Shown one piece after another: positions 25,942 through 34,733 of a DNA stretch of 64,000 bases; within the stretch, counting starts at the first letter, position 1, and the number at the start of each line of letters is the position of its first letter. The position numbers and the translations under genes were made by a program. Source of the stretch: JAANXG01 sp963731035 (GTDB lineage Bacteria > Pseudomonadota > Gammaproteobacteria > Arenicellales > JAANXG01); assembly GCA_963731035.1 (NCBI GenBank), contig CAVSUY010000027.1:124001-188000 (forward strand), in the 5' to 3' direction. The notes under the pieces were generated by a model, which saw only the letters and a program-made list of their open reading frames with translations, was not told where the DNA came from and did no database searches.

Positions 25942-27650
25942 TCACCGGTGCGTTCGACGCGCTTCAGGAGCCGTACCGCGGTGGGTATCCCATCGGCCCC
26001 AAGGACCTTGAGCACCGGCGGATAGGATTCCGCGCGCCTTTGCAGCACGATGGCGTTCGATTTTTTCAATGCCGGACTCTCCGGCAGCCAGATGGCGCTG
26101 AATACCGGTCGTTCGCCGTCGAACCCGCGAGTTCCCGGGTCCCCGGCCACCGCCACCGGCATCGCCGTCGGCCCCATGAACTGAATTCCGAACTTGACCT
26201 CCCTCGAACCGACGCGCATCCAGCGTACGGTCCCGAGCTGCCAACCGGCAGACTCGGGCAGGAGGCATGCGCCGATGTCTCCGACTTTGACCTTCAGCTC
26301 CGCGGACCGCGAAGCCACCAGGCACAAGCCTCCGGCGCACTGGTTGTCCACGTAAGCCCTCCAATTCGGGCGGTCTCCGCCAGCGTTGCCCATCGGCCGG
26401 GGTTCGTCCGCGACGCCTTCCGTGGCCCGCGGGCCGGGCATCGGCTCGGCGAGATCGATGAACAGTCCATGTTCAGTCTCGTCGCCGGACGGTTCGGTCG
26501 TCTCATCCGGCGGCTCGGAGGCTAGCTCAGACTCGAAAGCCCGGGACGCCAGCGCGAGAGCGTCGAACGGTAGTCCACCGTTGCAGGCCCGCAGGACCGC
26601 CTCGAATCCGGAAGCGAATTCCAGCTCGTGGTCCGGGTTGAAACGAGTGAAACCCCGGGTGATATTGACCTCGCCGAGTATGCGTCCCGCACGGCGAAAC
26701 AACTCGGCGTCGGCGGAATCGACGCCCGCTATGAATACTCTTTCCACTACGCTTCGCGTCGCGGGCTCGTTCATGCTTGTGAGGATCTCGTGCATGGATC
26801 GCGCAATTCCCAGCGTACGCAGCACGCGTATGTTCTCGTCCTTCGGATCCTCGACCGGCTTGGCCGTCTTACTCAACGGCAGGGGCGGCGCATCGGACTT
26901 GAGATTGATTCTGAAGTAGCCCGGCTGGGACGGCAGCTCGCTGGCGCTGCTGATCTTCATGGTGTGGCACCACTGCGGCGCCAGCTCGTACAAGCGCCGC
27001 ACCTCTCCCGGCAGCAGGCCCAGAGGCGCGCTGGCACCCACCAGCAGCGCCTGAAGATAGGAGCTCAAGACGTCGTGCGGCCCGTCATGCTCTCCCGCCG
27101 CCGGTACCCCGTATTCCTCGATCGCCTCCTGTTCCGCGCAGTGGTACAGGCCATGCAACTCGCGCCAGGTGTTTCCGGGCGGCCGCAGATAGATCTCGGA
27201 TGCCGTTACGACTATCTGTCCGAGGCAATAAATGGTCCGTTGGAGGGCAAGTGCGAGATCGTGCTGCCGGTTGTGTCCACGGCGCTGTCCTGCGAAATCC
27301 AGGGCGGCGATCTTGTAACCCGTTGCCAGGGCGTCCAAGAGCGCCAGAATGTCCGTCTGCTTCGACCGGTACTGGGTATGCAAAGGAATCGTCGCAATGG
27401 TCCGCAACTCGGCGTGGTGGGACGCGCAGATGTCCTGAAACGGCGTCATGTAGAGCTCCATCAGCTCCAGGCGCACGGACGGAGGGATCACCAGCCGGTT
27501 CTGGGCCCAGAGCGCCCTCCGGAGCCACTTGGCATGGGCTTCGCGATCGCTCCTCGGCAGCGAGGCCAGCCAGCTCTCCAGTTTTTTCGGGCGAAATTCG
27601 CCGGCCAGTCTGGCATCGACACGAGCTTTTGGCGTCGCGAGCTCGAGCAC
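25875..27650 (-). CDS. PilZ-like domain protein of unknown function, 591 aa
   Basis: Large cytoplasmic protein with no signal peptide or membrane helix. Residues 1-430 are mostly alpha-helical and unrecognised. From about residue 430 there is a PilZ-like barrel: RAYVDNQCAGGLCLVA resembles the D/N-x-S-x-x-G pattern, and LGTVRWMRVGSREVKFGIQF the V-R-W ... G-I-x-F strand pair. The N-terminal RxxxR of a c-di-GMP binder is not clear, so binding is doubtful. The gene lies between mutS (convergent, 67-base overlap) and fdxA (divergent). A role in c-di-GMP signalling is inference. Confidence 0.7.
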   Translation of the reverse strand: MLELATPKARVDARLAGEFRPKKLESWLASLPRSDREAHAKWLRRALWAQNRLVIPPSVRLELMELYMTPFQDICASHHAELRTIATIPLHTQYRSKQTDILALLDALATGYKIAALDFAGQRRGHNRQHDLALALQRTIYCLGQIVVTASEIYLRPPGNTWRELHGLYHCAEQEAIEEYGVPAAGEHDGPHDVLSSYLQALLVGASAPLGLLPGEVRRLYELAPQWCHTMKISSASELPSQPGYFRINLKSDAPPLPLSKTAKPVEDPKDENIRVLRTLGIARSMHEILTSMNEPATRSVVERVFIAGVDSADAELFRRAGRILGEVNITRGFTRFNPDHELEFASGFEAVLRACNGGLPFDALALASRAFESELASEPPDETTEPSGDETEHGLFIDLAEPMPGPRATEGVADEPRPMGNAGGDRPNWRAYVDNQCAGGLCLVASRSAELKVKVGDIGACLLPESAGWQLGTVRWMRVGSREVKFGIQFMGPTAMPVAVAGDPGTRGFDGERPVFSAIWLPESPALKKSNAIVLQRRAESYPPVLKVLGADGIPTAVRLLKRVERTGDYEQFLVSLEVSGSGPQSALSS

Positions 27651-27840
27651 TACGGTTCCTCCGCCGTTCGCGGACCCGCGTGTACTCGGATGAGATGCGT
27701 CAACTTAAACATTGTTTACCGTATGGTTTTGATGACGGTCGGTCAAGGTGCCGACGAACCGGCGCGATTTACCTGTGCCGCCCGAGTACCTACAATAGCG
27801 ACCCGTTTTCAAGTTTAGCGATTAATTGGAGAGCTGCAGC

Positions 27841-28164
27841 ATGACCTACGTGGTCGCCGAATCGTGCATCAAGTGCAAATATACGGATTGCGTGGAGGTT
27901 TGTCCGGTGGATTGTTTTCACGAGGGACCGAATTTTCTGGTGATCGACCCCGAGGAATGCATCGACTGCAGTCTGTGCGAGCCGGAGTGTCCGGTGAATG
28001 CCATCTACGCGGAGGAGGATCTCCCCGAGGACCAGAAGGAATTTTTAGCGCTGAACGAGGAGTTGTCGAGGGACTGGCCCGTGATTTCCGAGAAGATTGA
28101 CGCGCCGGAAGACGCCGCTGAATGGGATGACGTCAAGGACAAGCTGCAGTATCTGGAGCGTTGA
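27841..28164 (+). CDS. fdxA: 7Fe-8S ferredoxin FdxA
   Basis: Small acidic electron carrier with a [3Fe-4S] and a [4Fe-4S] cluster. The cysteine pattern CIKCKYTDCVEVCPVDC and CIDCSLCEPECP is that of the Azotobacter-type ferredoxin I, with the typical EGPNFLVIDPEECIDC linker. The start is the ATG at 27841, preceded by GGAGAG, giving 107 aa; the frame extends five codons further but that start is not supported. Association with mutS is conserved in Pseudomonas-like genomes. Confidence 0.96.
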   Translation: MTYVVAESCIKCKYTDCVEVCPVDCFHEGPNFLVIDPEECIDCSLCEPECPVNAIYAEEDLPEDQKEFLALNEELSRDWPVISEKIDAPEDAAEWDDVKDKLQYLER

Positions 28165-28305
28165 CGCCGTCTCCGATCGAGTTGCTGCGGGCCCATCCCC
28201 GATTGACTCCCCTGGTTCTCGCCTGATTCTCGCCCGGTTCTCCCGCCGGATCCGCTTCGGCGGCGCCCGGGCCGGCGTGCCCGGCATGGAGCGCACAAAT
28301 AGAAA

Positions 28306-28325
28306 GGGCGGCTATCCAGCCGCCC
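28306..28325 (+). terminator. Possible fdxA terminator hairpin
   Basis: GGGCGGCT-ATCC-AGCCGCCC, a perfect 8-bp stem with a 4-base loop, 142 bases after the fdxA stop. No T-run follows, so efficiency as an intrinsic terminator is uncertain. Confidence 0.4.
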
Positions 28326-28626
28326 GTTGGTACATGTTCCCTCTCACCCTACGATGGTAAGTCCCAAGGAGTCAAAACACGGTACCTTTAGCTGCCAAGG
28401 CTATCCGTCACCCCGGCCACTTTCCCTGTTTACGTCCCTGTATGAATAAATATAGATCAAAATGAGTTTTAAATGCAAACAGAATACCTTTTCCATTTAA
28501 ATTCAATCGATTAAAGAGCACAAACTTTCCACGGATTTCTGCTGATTCCGATATTGGGGGCGACAATACCCCCTTTATCGACGCAACAGGCCTGCCCGGG
28601 ACCCGTCCGTCACCTGTAGCGAACGC
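28326..28626. other. AT-richer non-coding gap between fdxA and yajQ
   Basis: Nothing recognisable as a gene on either strand. The stretch 28440-28510 is clearly more AT-rich than the surroundings and may be foreign or regulatory. The neighbouring genes converge, so promoters are not expected; a small RNA cannot be excluded. Confidence 0.35.
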
Positions 28627-29112
28627 TCAGTCTCGGAAATTGATGAACTGCAGGGGCAGGTCGATTTCGGCGTCCTTGACCATCGTGATTACCGCCTGCA
28701 GGTCGTCCCGCTTCTTTCCCGTGACCCTGACGCGGTCTCCCTGTATCGAGCCCTGTACCTTGAGCTTGACTTCCTTCACCAGCTTGACGATTCGCCGGGC
28801 CAGATCCGGCTCGATGCCGCTGCGCACCGTGACCAGCTGCTTGGCCCTGCCGCTGGCGGTGGCTTCCGGTTCGGCGCTGTCCAGCGCCCCCAAGTCAATA
28901 TTCCGCTTGGCCAGCTTGCCGTGAAGTATGTCGGCGGCCTGGCCTACCTGAAATTCGTTCTCCGCAAACACCGTCAGCACGCTTTCATTGCGCTCAATCC
29001 GGGAGTCGGTGCCTTTGAAATCATAGCGGTTGGAGATTTCGCGATTGGCCTGGTCGACGGCGTTGTCCACCTCGTGCCAGTCCACTTCGGAGACGATGTC
29101 GAATGAAGGCAT
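28627..29112 (-). CDS. yajQ: YajQ-family nucleotide-binding protein
   Basis: Member of the UPF0234/YajQ family, small cytoplasmic proteins; a Xanthomonas homologue binds c-di-GMP and affects transcription. The N terminus MPSFDIVSEVDWHEVDNAVDQ and the RYDFKGTDSRIER segment are diagnostic, as is VKLKVQGSIQGDRVRVTGKKRDDLQ near the C terminus. 161 aa, normal length. Physiological role here unknown. Confidence 0.95.
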   Translation of the reverse strand: MPSFDIVSEVDWHEVDNAVDQANREISNRYDFKGTDSRIERNESVLTVFAENEFQVGQAADILHGKLAKRNIDLGALDSAEPEATASGRAKQLVTVRSGIEPDLARRIVKLVKEVKLKVQGSIQGDRVRVTGKKRDDLQAVITMVKDAEIDLPLQFINFRD

Positions 29113-29368
29113 GGATCCCGTAACCCTGAGAGTATCGGTGGCGAATCATACCCCAGGCGGGCCACCCCGGGAGAGGCCCGCCCCGTCCGGTAGCCGGGGT
29201 CCGGCCTCCTCGACCCCGCCGCCGGGCCCTTAGCGGGGGCGGCGGCAATGCCGGCGGTCCGGTCGGCGCGCTTCGTTTGGCGAGAAACTCAACAATATCC
29301 GGGATTTAGTCTATAGTGACGCTCAGCGAGGGGATTCCCTGCAAAGATACCCGGAACGCAGCCCAATA

Positions 29369-30211
29369 ATGCGAACAATCAGAACGACTCTCCTTTGCCT
29401 GTCGGCGGCTGTGGCCTGCCTGGGCGCTGTCAACGCCCATGCGGGCGATGGAAAGATCTATGTCTACGCGGCGGCCAACGGCTCCCGCCTGATTACCGAC
29501 CACCCCCGCGTCGAGGTCGGCTACCGGCTGATCAAGATCTATTCGGAGTCCAACCTCTGGGATCAGAGTGCGGTCGCCCGGCACGCGCCCCGGAAACCCC
29601 GGCCCTCGGTGTACGACGGCCTGATCAAGAGGACGGCGCGGCGGGTGAGCCTGGATCCACTCCTGATCAAGTCGGTCATGCATGCCGAGTCCGACTTCGA
29701 TCCGAATGCGATATCCAGCCGGGGCGCCCGTGGACTGATGCAGTTGATGCCGGACACCGCCCGTCGCTACGGCGTAGCGCATGTATTTGACCCGCGCGAG
29801 AACGTGATGGCCGGAGCGCGCTATCTGAGTGATCTGCTGGACCGGTTCGACGGAAGGCTGGAGCTGGCGCTTGCCGGCTACAACGCCGGCGAGCACGCCG
29901 TGAGCCAGACCGGTGGGATCCCGCCTTACGACGAGACCAGACGCTACGTAAGAAAAGTCATGCACTTGTATCGCGAGTACCGGAACGACCAGTGCCGCCA
30001 GGAGGTCGACGACGCTGTGTCGATCAGAGGAACCATCATCAGTTGTTCCAGCTCCTACTCCACGACGGCGGACAGCGGCGATACGGCCCCTTCTTCGCAG
30101 GCTTCATCCGCGCGGGTCACGTCATCCCGCAGTCAGTCCCGGGAACCCTCTCCTCCGAACACGCTAGTGAGCGCCGGCGACAGCAGTCGCCAGTGGCGAC
30201 CAATAGAGTAG
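29369..30211 (+). CDS. Lytic transglycosylase (SLT domain)
   Basis: Periplasmic peptidoglycan-cleaving enzyme. A Sec signal peptide (residues 1-25, ending near AHA) is followed by a short DUF4124-like strand region (KIYVYAAANGSRLITDH) and the SLT catalytic domain at about 80-200. The catalytic Glu is E107 in MHAESDF, followed by SSRGARGLMQLMP and the AGYNAGEHAV motif. The C-terminal 60 residues are Ser-rich and low in complexity. The 3' end overlaps the convergent pgpA by 48 bases. Similar to MltC/Slt-type proteins, but I would not give it a symbol. Confidence 0.9.
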   Translation: MRTIRTTLLCLSAAVACLGAVNAHAGDGKIYVYAAANGSRLITDHPRVEVGYRLIKIYSESNLWDQSAVARHAPRKPRPSVYDGLIKRTARRVSLDPLLIKSVMHAESDFDPNAISSRGARGLMQLMPDTARRYGVAHVFDPRENVMAGARYLSDLLDRFDGRLELALAGYNAGEHAVSQTGGIPPYDETRRYVRKVMHLYREYRNDQCRQEVDDAVSIRGTIISCSSSYSTTADSGDTAPSSQASSARVTSSRSQSREPSPPNTLVSAGDSSRQWRPIE

Positions 30212-30685
30212 AAGTTGCAGCACGGCGGCGGCCATCAGTCCCGCCAGCAGATCGTCGAGCATGATCCCCGCTCCGCCCTCGAGGCCTTCGTCGACCCGGC
30301 GTATTGGCCAGGGCTTCAGGATATCGAACAGACGAAACAGGACAAATCCGACCAGAACCACGACCCATCCGGGCGCTGCGCCGATCCAGGTCACCAGCAT
30401 TCCGACCACTTCATCGATTACGATAGCGGAGTGGTCGTGCACCCCCAGGGCTTTCGCGGTGCGTCCCGACAAGTACACGCCGGCGCCGAACATCGCGGCA
30501 ACCACCGTGATATATACCGCCTGCCCGTGGGGATACAGGACGAGGTAGATCGGCACCGCCAGCAGGGCGCCCCAGGTGCCGGGCGCTCTGGGCATGAGGC
30601 CGGCGCCGAGTCCCAGTGACAGCAGGTGACCCGGATCCGTCAAAGCGATTCCCGGTCTAACGGAAGTGCTGGTAGCCTTGCTCAT
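30164..30685 (-). CDS. pgpA: Phosphatidylglycerophosphatase A
   Basis: Inner-membrane enzyme dephosphorylating phosphatidylglycerophosphate to phosphatidylglycerol. Several hydrophobic segments and the motifs GLMPRAPGTWGAL and IVIDEVVGML (with the acidic metal-binding residues) are clear. 173 aa is normal. Its start lies inside the 3' end of thiL (29-base overlap), so it is translationally linked, and its end overlaps the lytic transglycosylase gene. Confidence 0.94.
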   Translation of the reverse strand: MSKATSTSVRPGIALTDPGHLLSLGLGAGLMPRAPGTWGALLAVPIYLVLYPHGQAVYITVVAAMFGAGVYLSGRTAKALGVHDHSAIVIDEVVGMLVTWIGAAPGWVVVLVGFVLFRLFDILKPWPIRRVDEGLEGGAGIMLDDLLAGLMAAAVLQLLLYWSPLATAVAGAH

Positions 30686-31613
30686 GGATAGGAAACGGCT
30701 GTTCTCCGTAGGTCCATTTCAAGTCGTGCCTCGTGATGTGCCCGATGCAGGTTACGGACAGTCCCAGCTCCGTGCCCACGCGTTCCACCGTGGGAGCTCG
30801 GTCCGGGGGCACCGTGAAGCACAACTCGTAGTCGTCACCGAACCCCGTCGCCGGCTGCCATCCCACCCGGGGAAGGCAGCGACGATAGCCGTCGGACAGC
30901 GGCACCCGCGACACGTCCACCACAGCGCCCACCCCGCTGCGCCGGCAGATGTGCCCCAGGTCCGCCACCAGGCCGTCGGAGATGTCGATCGCCGCGCTGG
31001 CACAGGACAGGACGGCCCGGCCCAGCGCCACCCGTGGCGACGGCCGGTTCAGGCGGTCCACGAAATACGATCCGTCGGACTCGGAGACGGAAAGCGCGCC
31101 GCTGACCACCTGCAGACCCAAGGCCGCGTCCCCCAGCGTACCCGACACGTAGATCAGGTCGTCCTCTCCGGCACCGTCCCGCGACAGGTATCCGGCGTCA
31201 CCGACCGCCCCGGTTACCTGGACGGCGATACTCAGCGGCCCCGAGGCGGTATCTCCGCCTATCAACTGTACGCCGTGCTCGGCGGCGAGTTCGAAAAAGC
31301 CGGTACCGAACTCCTTTATCCAAACTTCATTCGCATCCGGCATCGTCAGGCAAAGGGTGGCCCACAACGGGGTCGCGCCCATGGCCGCGACATCGCTGAG
31401 ACTTACCGCCAGGGACTTGTAACCGACAGCGGCAGGTTCGGTGGACTCGGGAAAATGTACGCCGTTGACCAGGACGTCCGTCGTTACCACCAGCTCGCGG
31501 CCATCCTCCGGTCTGACCACGGCGGCATCGTCGCCAATGCCCAGCACCACGTCGCCGCGATGCACGGCCTGGTGCTCGACGAGTATCTCGATGAGGGCGA
31601 ACTCGTCCATCAA
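30657..31613 (-). CDS. thiL: Thiamine-monophosphate kinase
   Basis: Last step of thiamine diphosphate synthesis: ATP-dependent phosphorylation of thiamine monophosphate. The AIR-synthase-like fold shows GIGDDAAVV near the N terminus, the metal-binding VSLSDVAAMGATPLW segment and AIDISDGLVADLGHI in the second half. Length 318 aa is typical. Located between nusB and pgpA, the conserved gammaproteobacterial order. Confidence 0.96.
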   Translation of the reverse strand: MMDEFALIEILVEHQAVHRGDVVLGIGDDAAVVRPEDGRELVVTTDVLVNGVHFPESTEPAAVGYKSLAVSLSDVAAMGATPLWATLCLTMPDANEVWIKEFGTGFFELAAEHGVQLIGGDTASGPLSIAVQVTGAVGDAGYLSRDGAGEDDLIYVSGTLGDAALGLQVVSGALSVSESDGSYFVDRLNRPSPRVALGRAVLSCASAAIDISDGLVADLGHICRRSGVGAVVDVSRVPLSDGYRRCLPRVGWQPATGFGDDYELCFTVPPDRAPTVERVGTELGLSVTCIGHITRHDLKWTYGEQPFPIHEQGYQHFR

Positions 31614-31648
31614 CCCGCGGCGTCCCGTGGGCGGCCCTTGCCACGGCT

Positions 31649-31669
31649 CCCTCTCCCTCCGGGAGAGGG
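31649..31669. repeat. REP-like hairpin between nusB and thiL
   Basis: CCCTCTCCC-TCC-GGGAGAGGG, a perfect 9-bp stem with a 3-base loop. The same core, in a longer version, occurs at 55076-55102, which suggests a dispersed palindromic repeat of the type common between genes in Proteobacteria. Confidence 0.65.
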
Positions 31670-31776
31670 TCTGGATGACGGCCCTTTGACGGAGGTCTGC
31701 ATTGGGTGCCAGCTTACCAGATATCCCCGCCTCCCTCGCGGGCGAGAGAACCCTTCAATGCGCCGGGCACTGGGAA

Positions 31777-32205
31777 TCAGCGGCTGGTTTCGGTTTGCGG
31801 CCGCAACTCCGTGGCGACCTTGTCGAGAACGCCGTTGATGAACCTGTAGCTCAGCTCCGCACCGAAGGTCTTGGCCAGCTCCACCGATTCATTGATGACG
31901 ACCTTTTTGGGAATATCGGTGCGGTACTCGAGCTCGTAGGCGCCGATACGCAGAATGGCACGCTCCACGGGGTCCACGTCCTCTAAATCCCGGTCGAGCT
32001 TGGGGATAATGTGGGCCTCCAGCTCGCGGTGATACAAAGGCACCTCACGCACCAGAAGCTGAAAGTATTCTTCGTCGATCTCAGCAGTGTCGTGCTCCTG
32101 GATGAAATGCTCCAGGATGGCTTCCGGGGCCTGCTCCGTCAGATCCCACTGGTACAGGGCCTGAACCGCAGCCTGTCTGGCAAGATGACGACTGCCCCGG
32201 GCCAT
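31777..32205 (-). CDS. nusB: Transcription antitermination factor NusB
   Basis: Binds boxA RNA with NusE (S10) to support rRNA transcription. The helical protein begins with the typical R-H-L-A-R-Q-A-A-V-Q-A-L-Y-Q-W and includes DPVERAILRIGAYEL and VVINESVELAKTFGAE motifs. 142 aa, normal. Two bases separate its start from the ribH stop. Confidence 0.97.
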   Translation of the reverse strand: MARGSRHLARQAAVQALYQWDLTEQAPEAILEHFIQEHDTAEIDEEYFQLLVREVPLYHRELEAHIIPKLDRDLEDVDPVERAILRIGAYELEYRTDIPKKVVINESVELAKTFGAELSYRFINGVLDKVATELRPQTETSR

Positions 32206-32207
32206 GA

Positions 32208-32687
32208 TCAGCTCAATTGGCGAAGAAGACTCGTCATCTCCAGAACCGCGAGGGCGGCGTCCGCGCCCTTGTTGCCGCCTTTGGACCCGGCCCGTTCCAG
32301 GGCCTGCTCAAGGTGATCGACGGTGAGCACGCCGAAGCCGACGGGCATCCCGTATTCCGTCTGCAGGCGCGCAAGGGAGTCGGCACAGGTACCGGCCACA
32401 TAATCGAAGTGCGGCGTCTGTCCACGTATGACGCAGCCCAGGGCCACGATGCCGTCAATGCCTCCTCCGGACGCGAGCTGGCGCACGGCCAGAGGAATCT
32501 CGAAGGCGCCCGGCACCCGGACGACGTGGATGTTCTCCTCCGTCACACCGTGCTGCCGGAACGCGCCCACGGCGCCCGACAGCAGGCGCTCGGCAATCAG
32601 ACTGTTGAAGCGCGACACGACTATCGCAAATCTGCCGCGGGCATCGGACAAGCTGCCTTCGCTGGTTCGTAACGTCTCCATGGTCAT
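32208..32687 (-). CDS. ribH: 6,7-dimethyl-8-ribityllumazine synthase
   Basis: Penultimate step of riboflavin synthesis; joins the pyrimidine with dihydroxybutanone phosphate. Typical motifs are VSRFNSLIAERLL, VPGAFEIPLAVRQLA, ALGCVIRGQTPHFDYV and FGVLTVDHLEQALERAG. 159 aa, normal. A 137-base gap separates it from the ribB gene; no FMN riboswitch was recognised there. Confidence 0.96.
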   Translation of the reverse strand: MTMETLRTSEGSLSDARGRFAIVVSRFNSLIAERLLSGAVGAFRQHGVTEENIHVVRVPGAFEIPLAVRQLASGGGIDGIVALGCVIRGQTPHFDYVAGTCADSLARLQTEYGMPVGFGVLTVDHLEQALERAGSKGGNKGADAALAVLEMTSLLRQLS

Positions 32688-32824
32688 CGTGCTTCGTCGA
32701 TGTCCGGGTCAGAGCAGGAGCGCTCGGCCGCCGGCACGTTGCTCGCCGGAACGACGAAACACACCGTGCCCATACGACAGTTGCAAACCACGTTCGGAAA
32801 GTTTCGGTTCAAAGTCGGCTCTGC

Positions 32825-33934
32825 TCACTCTGTCACGTAGTCCACGATTTCCAGTCCAAAACCTGATACGCCGTACAACCGGCGCGGGCTTCCCAGCACG
32901 CGCAGCCTGGCCACGCCCAGGTCCGCGAGTATCTGGCTCCCCACACCCAGCATTCTAAGGTCTTGACCGGTTTCCCGCCACGGGAATTCGATGTTTTTGT
33001 CTTCCGCGTGGGCATGCTGAATACGCTTGATAATCTCGTCGCTGTCTTCGGGATAGCGCACGATCACGACCACCCCGCTACCCTCCCGACAGATACGCTG
33101 CACCGCGTCGCCCACGGCCCAGCTTTCGGCACCCTCCAGCCCGCGAAACACATCATAGATGCCGGATTCCACATGCACGCGGACCAGCGTCGGTGCGTCC
33201 GGATCGATCTCTCCCTTGACCAGGGCCAGGTGAGTGATGTCCTCGACGATGTCCTGGTAGGCAACCACCTTGAGCCGATGACCCTTCACCTCGGTGTATG
33301 CCTCCGCCGCCCGCGCTACCGTCGGCTCCTGCTCCAGCCGAAAGCGAATCAACTCGGCGACGGAACTGATCTTGATGCCGTGGAGCTTGGCGAACGCGGC
33401 CAGATCCTCCATGCGCGCCATTGAACCGTCCTCCCTAAGGATCTCGCAAATGACGCTGGCCGGCTCGAAGCCGGCCAGCCTGGCCAGGTCCACACCGGCT
33501 TCCGTGTGCCCCGCGCGGGTCAGTACCCCGCCCGGCTGAGCCATCAGGGGAAACACGTGGCCCGGGGAAATCAAGTCGCGGGGACCGGCGGATGGGTTCA
33601 CCGCCGCATGCACCGTCCGCGCGCGGTCGGCGGCTGATATACCGGTGGTGACGCCTCTGGCGGCCTCGATCGACACCGTGAAGTTGGTCGAAAAGCGCGA
33701 AGCGTTCTTCCCCACCATCAGCTCAAGTCCCAGCTTCTGGCACCGCTCCGGGGTCAGCGTCAGACAGATCAGGCCGCGGGCGTTGGTGGCCATGAAATTG
33801 ATGGCTTCCGGCGTAACCTTTTCCGCGGCGATCAGCAGGTCGCCTTCGTTCTCGCGATTCTCGTCATCGGTGACGATCACCATCTTCCCGCGCTTGAAGT
33901 CCTCCAGGACCTCCGGTATCGATGCTACGGACAT
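32825..33934 (-). CDS. ribB: Dihydroxybutanone-phosphate synthase with degenerate GTP cyclohydrolase II domain (RibBX type)
   Basis: The N-terminal ~200 residues are a complete DHBP synthase: DDENRENEGDLL with the acidic loop, NPSAGPRDLISPGHVFPL and GHTEAGVDLARLAG. The C-terminal ~165 residues align with GTP cyclohydrolase II, but the zinc-site motif (SECLTGD ... CDCG) is absent: the corresponding text is VRVHVESGIYDVFRG and later QRICREGSG. The second domain is therefore unlikely to have GCHII activity, as in the RibBX proteins of Shewanella and Pseudomonas. GTP cyclohydrolase II must be supplied by another gene (ribA) not in this window. 12 bases downstream of ribE. Confidence 0.92.
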   Translation of the reverse strand: MSVASIPEVLEDFKRGKMVIVTDDENRENEGDLLIAAEKVTPEAINFMATNARGLICLTLTPERCQKLGLELMVGKNASRFSTNFTVSIEAARGVTTGISAADRARTVHAAVNPSAGPRDLISPGHVFPLMAQPGGVLTRAGHTEAGVDLARLAGFEPASVICEILREDGSMARMEDLAAFAKLHGIKISSVAELIRFRLEQEPTVARAAEAYTEVKGHRLKVVAYQDIVEDITHLALVKGEIDPDAPTLVRVHVESGIYDVFRGLEGAESWAVGDAVQRICREGSGVVVIVRYPEDSDEIIKRIQHAHAEDKNIEFPWRETGQDLRMLGVGSQILADLGVARLRVLGSPRRLYGVSGFGLEIVDYVTE

Positions 33935-33946
33935 GGCGGCCGTCCG

Positions 33947-34729
33947 CTACTCGCGGTCCTGCTCCGGACCGCCGCCGGAGATGCCGTCACCGGCACCATA
34001 TTCCGGTCCGGACCGTTCTTCGTCCTGTGCTTCGTGCCAATCCTCGTATTCTTCCTCCTCGTCGTCCGACAGGGGCGGGGCAAACCCCTGCTTGCTCAGG
34101 AAATCGGTTGTGATATCGCTTTCTTCAGGTGCCGCTTCACGGTCGCTCAGCAACCGTGCGAGATAGCGCGCGATGATATCCACCTCGAGGTTGACCAGAG
34201 TACCCACTGCGTAGTCCTGCATGTTGGTCGCCGACCAGGTATGCGGGACGACATTGAAGCCGAAGCGCGCGCCGTCGATCTCGTTGACCGTCAGGCTGAC
34301 CCCGTCGACCGTAATGGAACCTTTCTCCACGATGTAGCGCGCCAGCTCCTTCGGGGCCTCCACCTCGATCCGGTGGGACCGGCCGTCCGGCTCTATGCTC
34401 AGCACCTCGCCGATGCCGTCCACATGTCCGCTGACGAAGTGTCCCCCCAGCGGATCCGACGCGGACAAAGGAGGTTCCAGGTTCAACCGCGACCCGGTTT
34501 CGAGCTCACCCAGACGGGTCCTGGACAGGGACTCCGCGGATACGTCGAACGACAGGCGCCGCCCCTCGCTGGCCGAGACGGTCAGGCAAACTCCATTGAC
34601 CGCCACGCTGTCGCCGGGATTCGTCGATCCGATCATCTCGGGCGGCACGTCCACGCCGATACGCAGATCGTCGCCGTACCGTTCCTGAACGGCCAGCGTC
34701 CCCTGTGCCCTCACTATGCCTGTGAACAC
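33947..34729 (-). CDS. ribE: Riboflavin synthase alpha chain with acidic C-terminal tail
   Basis: Dismutates two lumazine molecules to riboflavin. Two tandem lumazine-binding barrels begin MFTGIVRAQGTL and, in the second half, SGHVDGIGEVLS; VNGVCLTV and VDGVSLTV mark the repeats. The family usually ends just after ITTDFLSKQGF at about residue 216. Here about 45 further residues follow, dominated by Glu, Asp and Gly (SDDEEEEYEDW ... GDGISGGG). The tail has no recognisable fold and may be disordered. Confidence 0.95.
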   Translation of the reverse strand: MFTGIVRAQGTLAVQERYGDDLRIGVDVPPEMIGSTNPGDSVAVNGVCLTVSASEGRRLSFDVSAESLSRTRLGELETGSRLNLEPPLSASDPLGGHFVSGHVDGIGEVLSIEPDGRSHRIEVEAPKELARYIVEKGSITVDGVSLTVNEIDGARFGFNVVPHTWSATNMQDYAVGTLVNLEVDIIARYLARLLSDREAAPEESDITTDFLSKQGFAPPLSDDEEEEYEDWHEAQDEERSGPEYGAGDGISGGGPEQDRE

Positions 34730-34733
34730 GGCG

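Noticed and set aside
24552..26525. 657-codon frame on the plus strand overlapping mutS and the PilZ-like gene
   Set aside because: Very Arg/Gly/Pro-rich, overlaps mutS in another frame and has no recognisable domain.
32688..32824. FMN riboswitch in the ribH/ribB gap
   Set aside because: The conserved RFN core elements were looked for and not found; the gap is also only 137 bases and lies within the operon.
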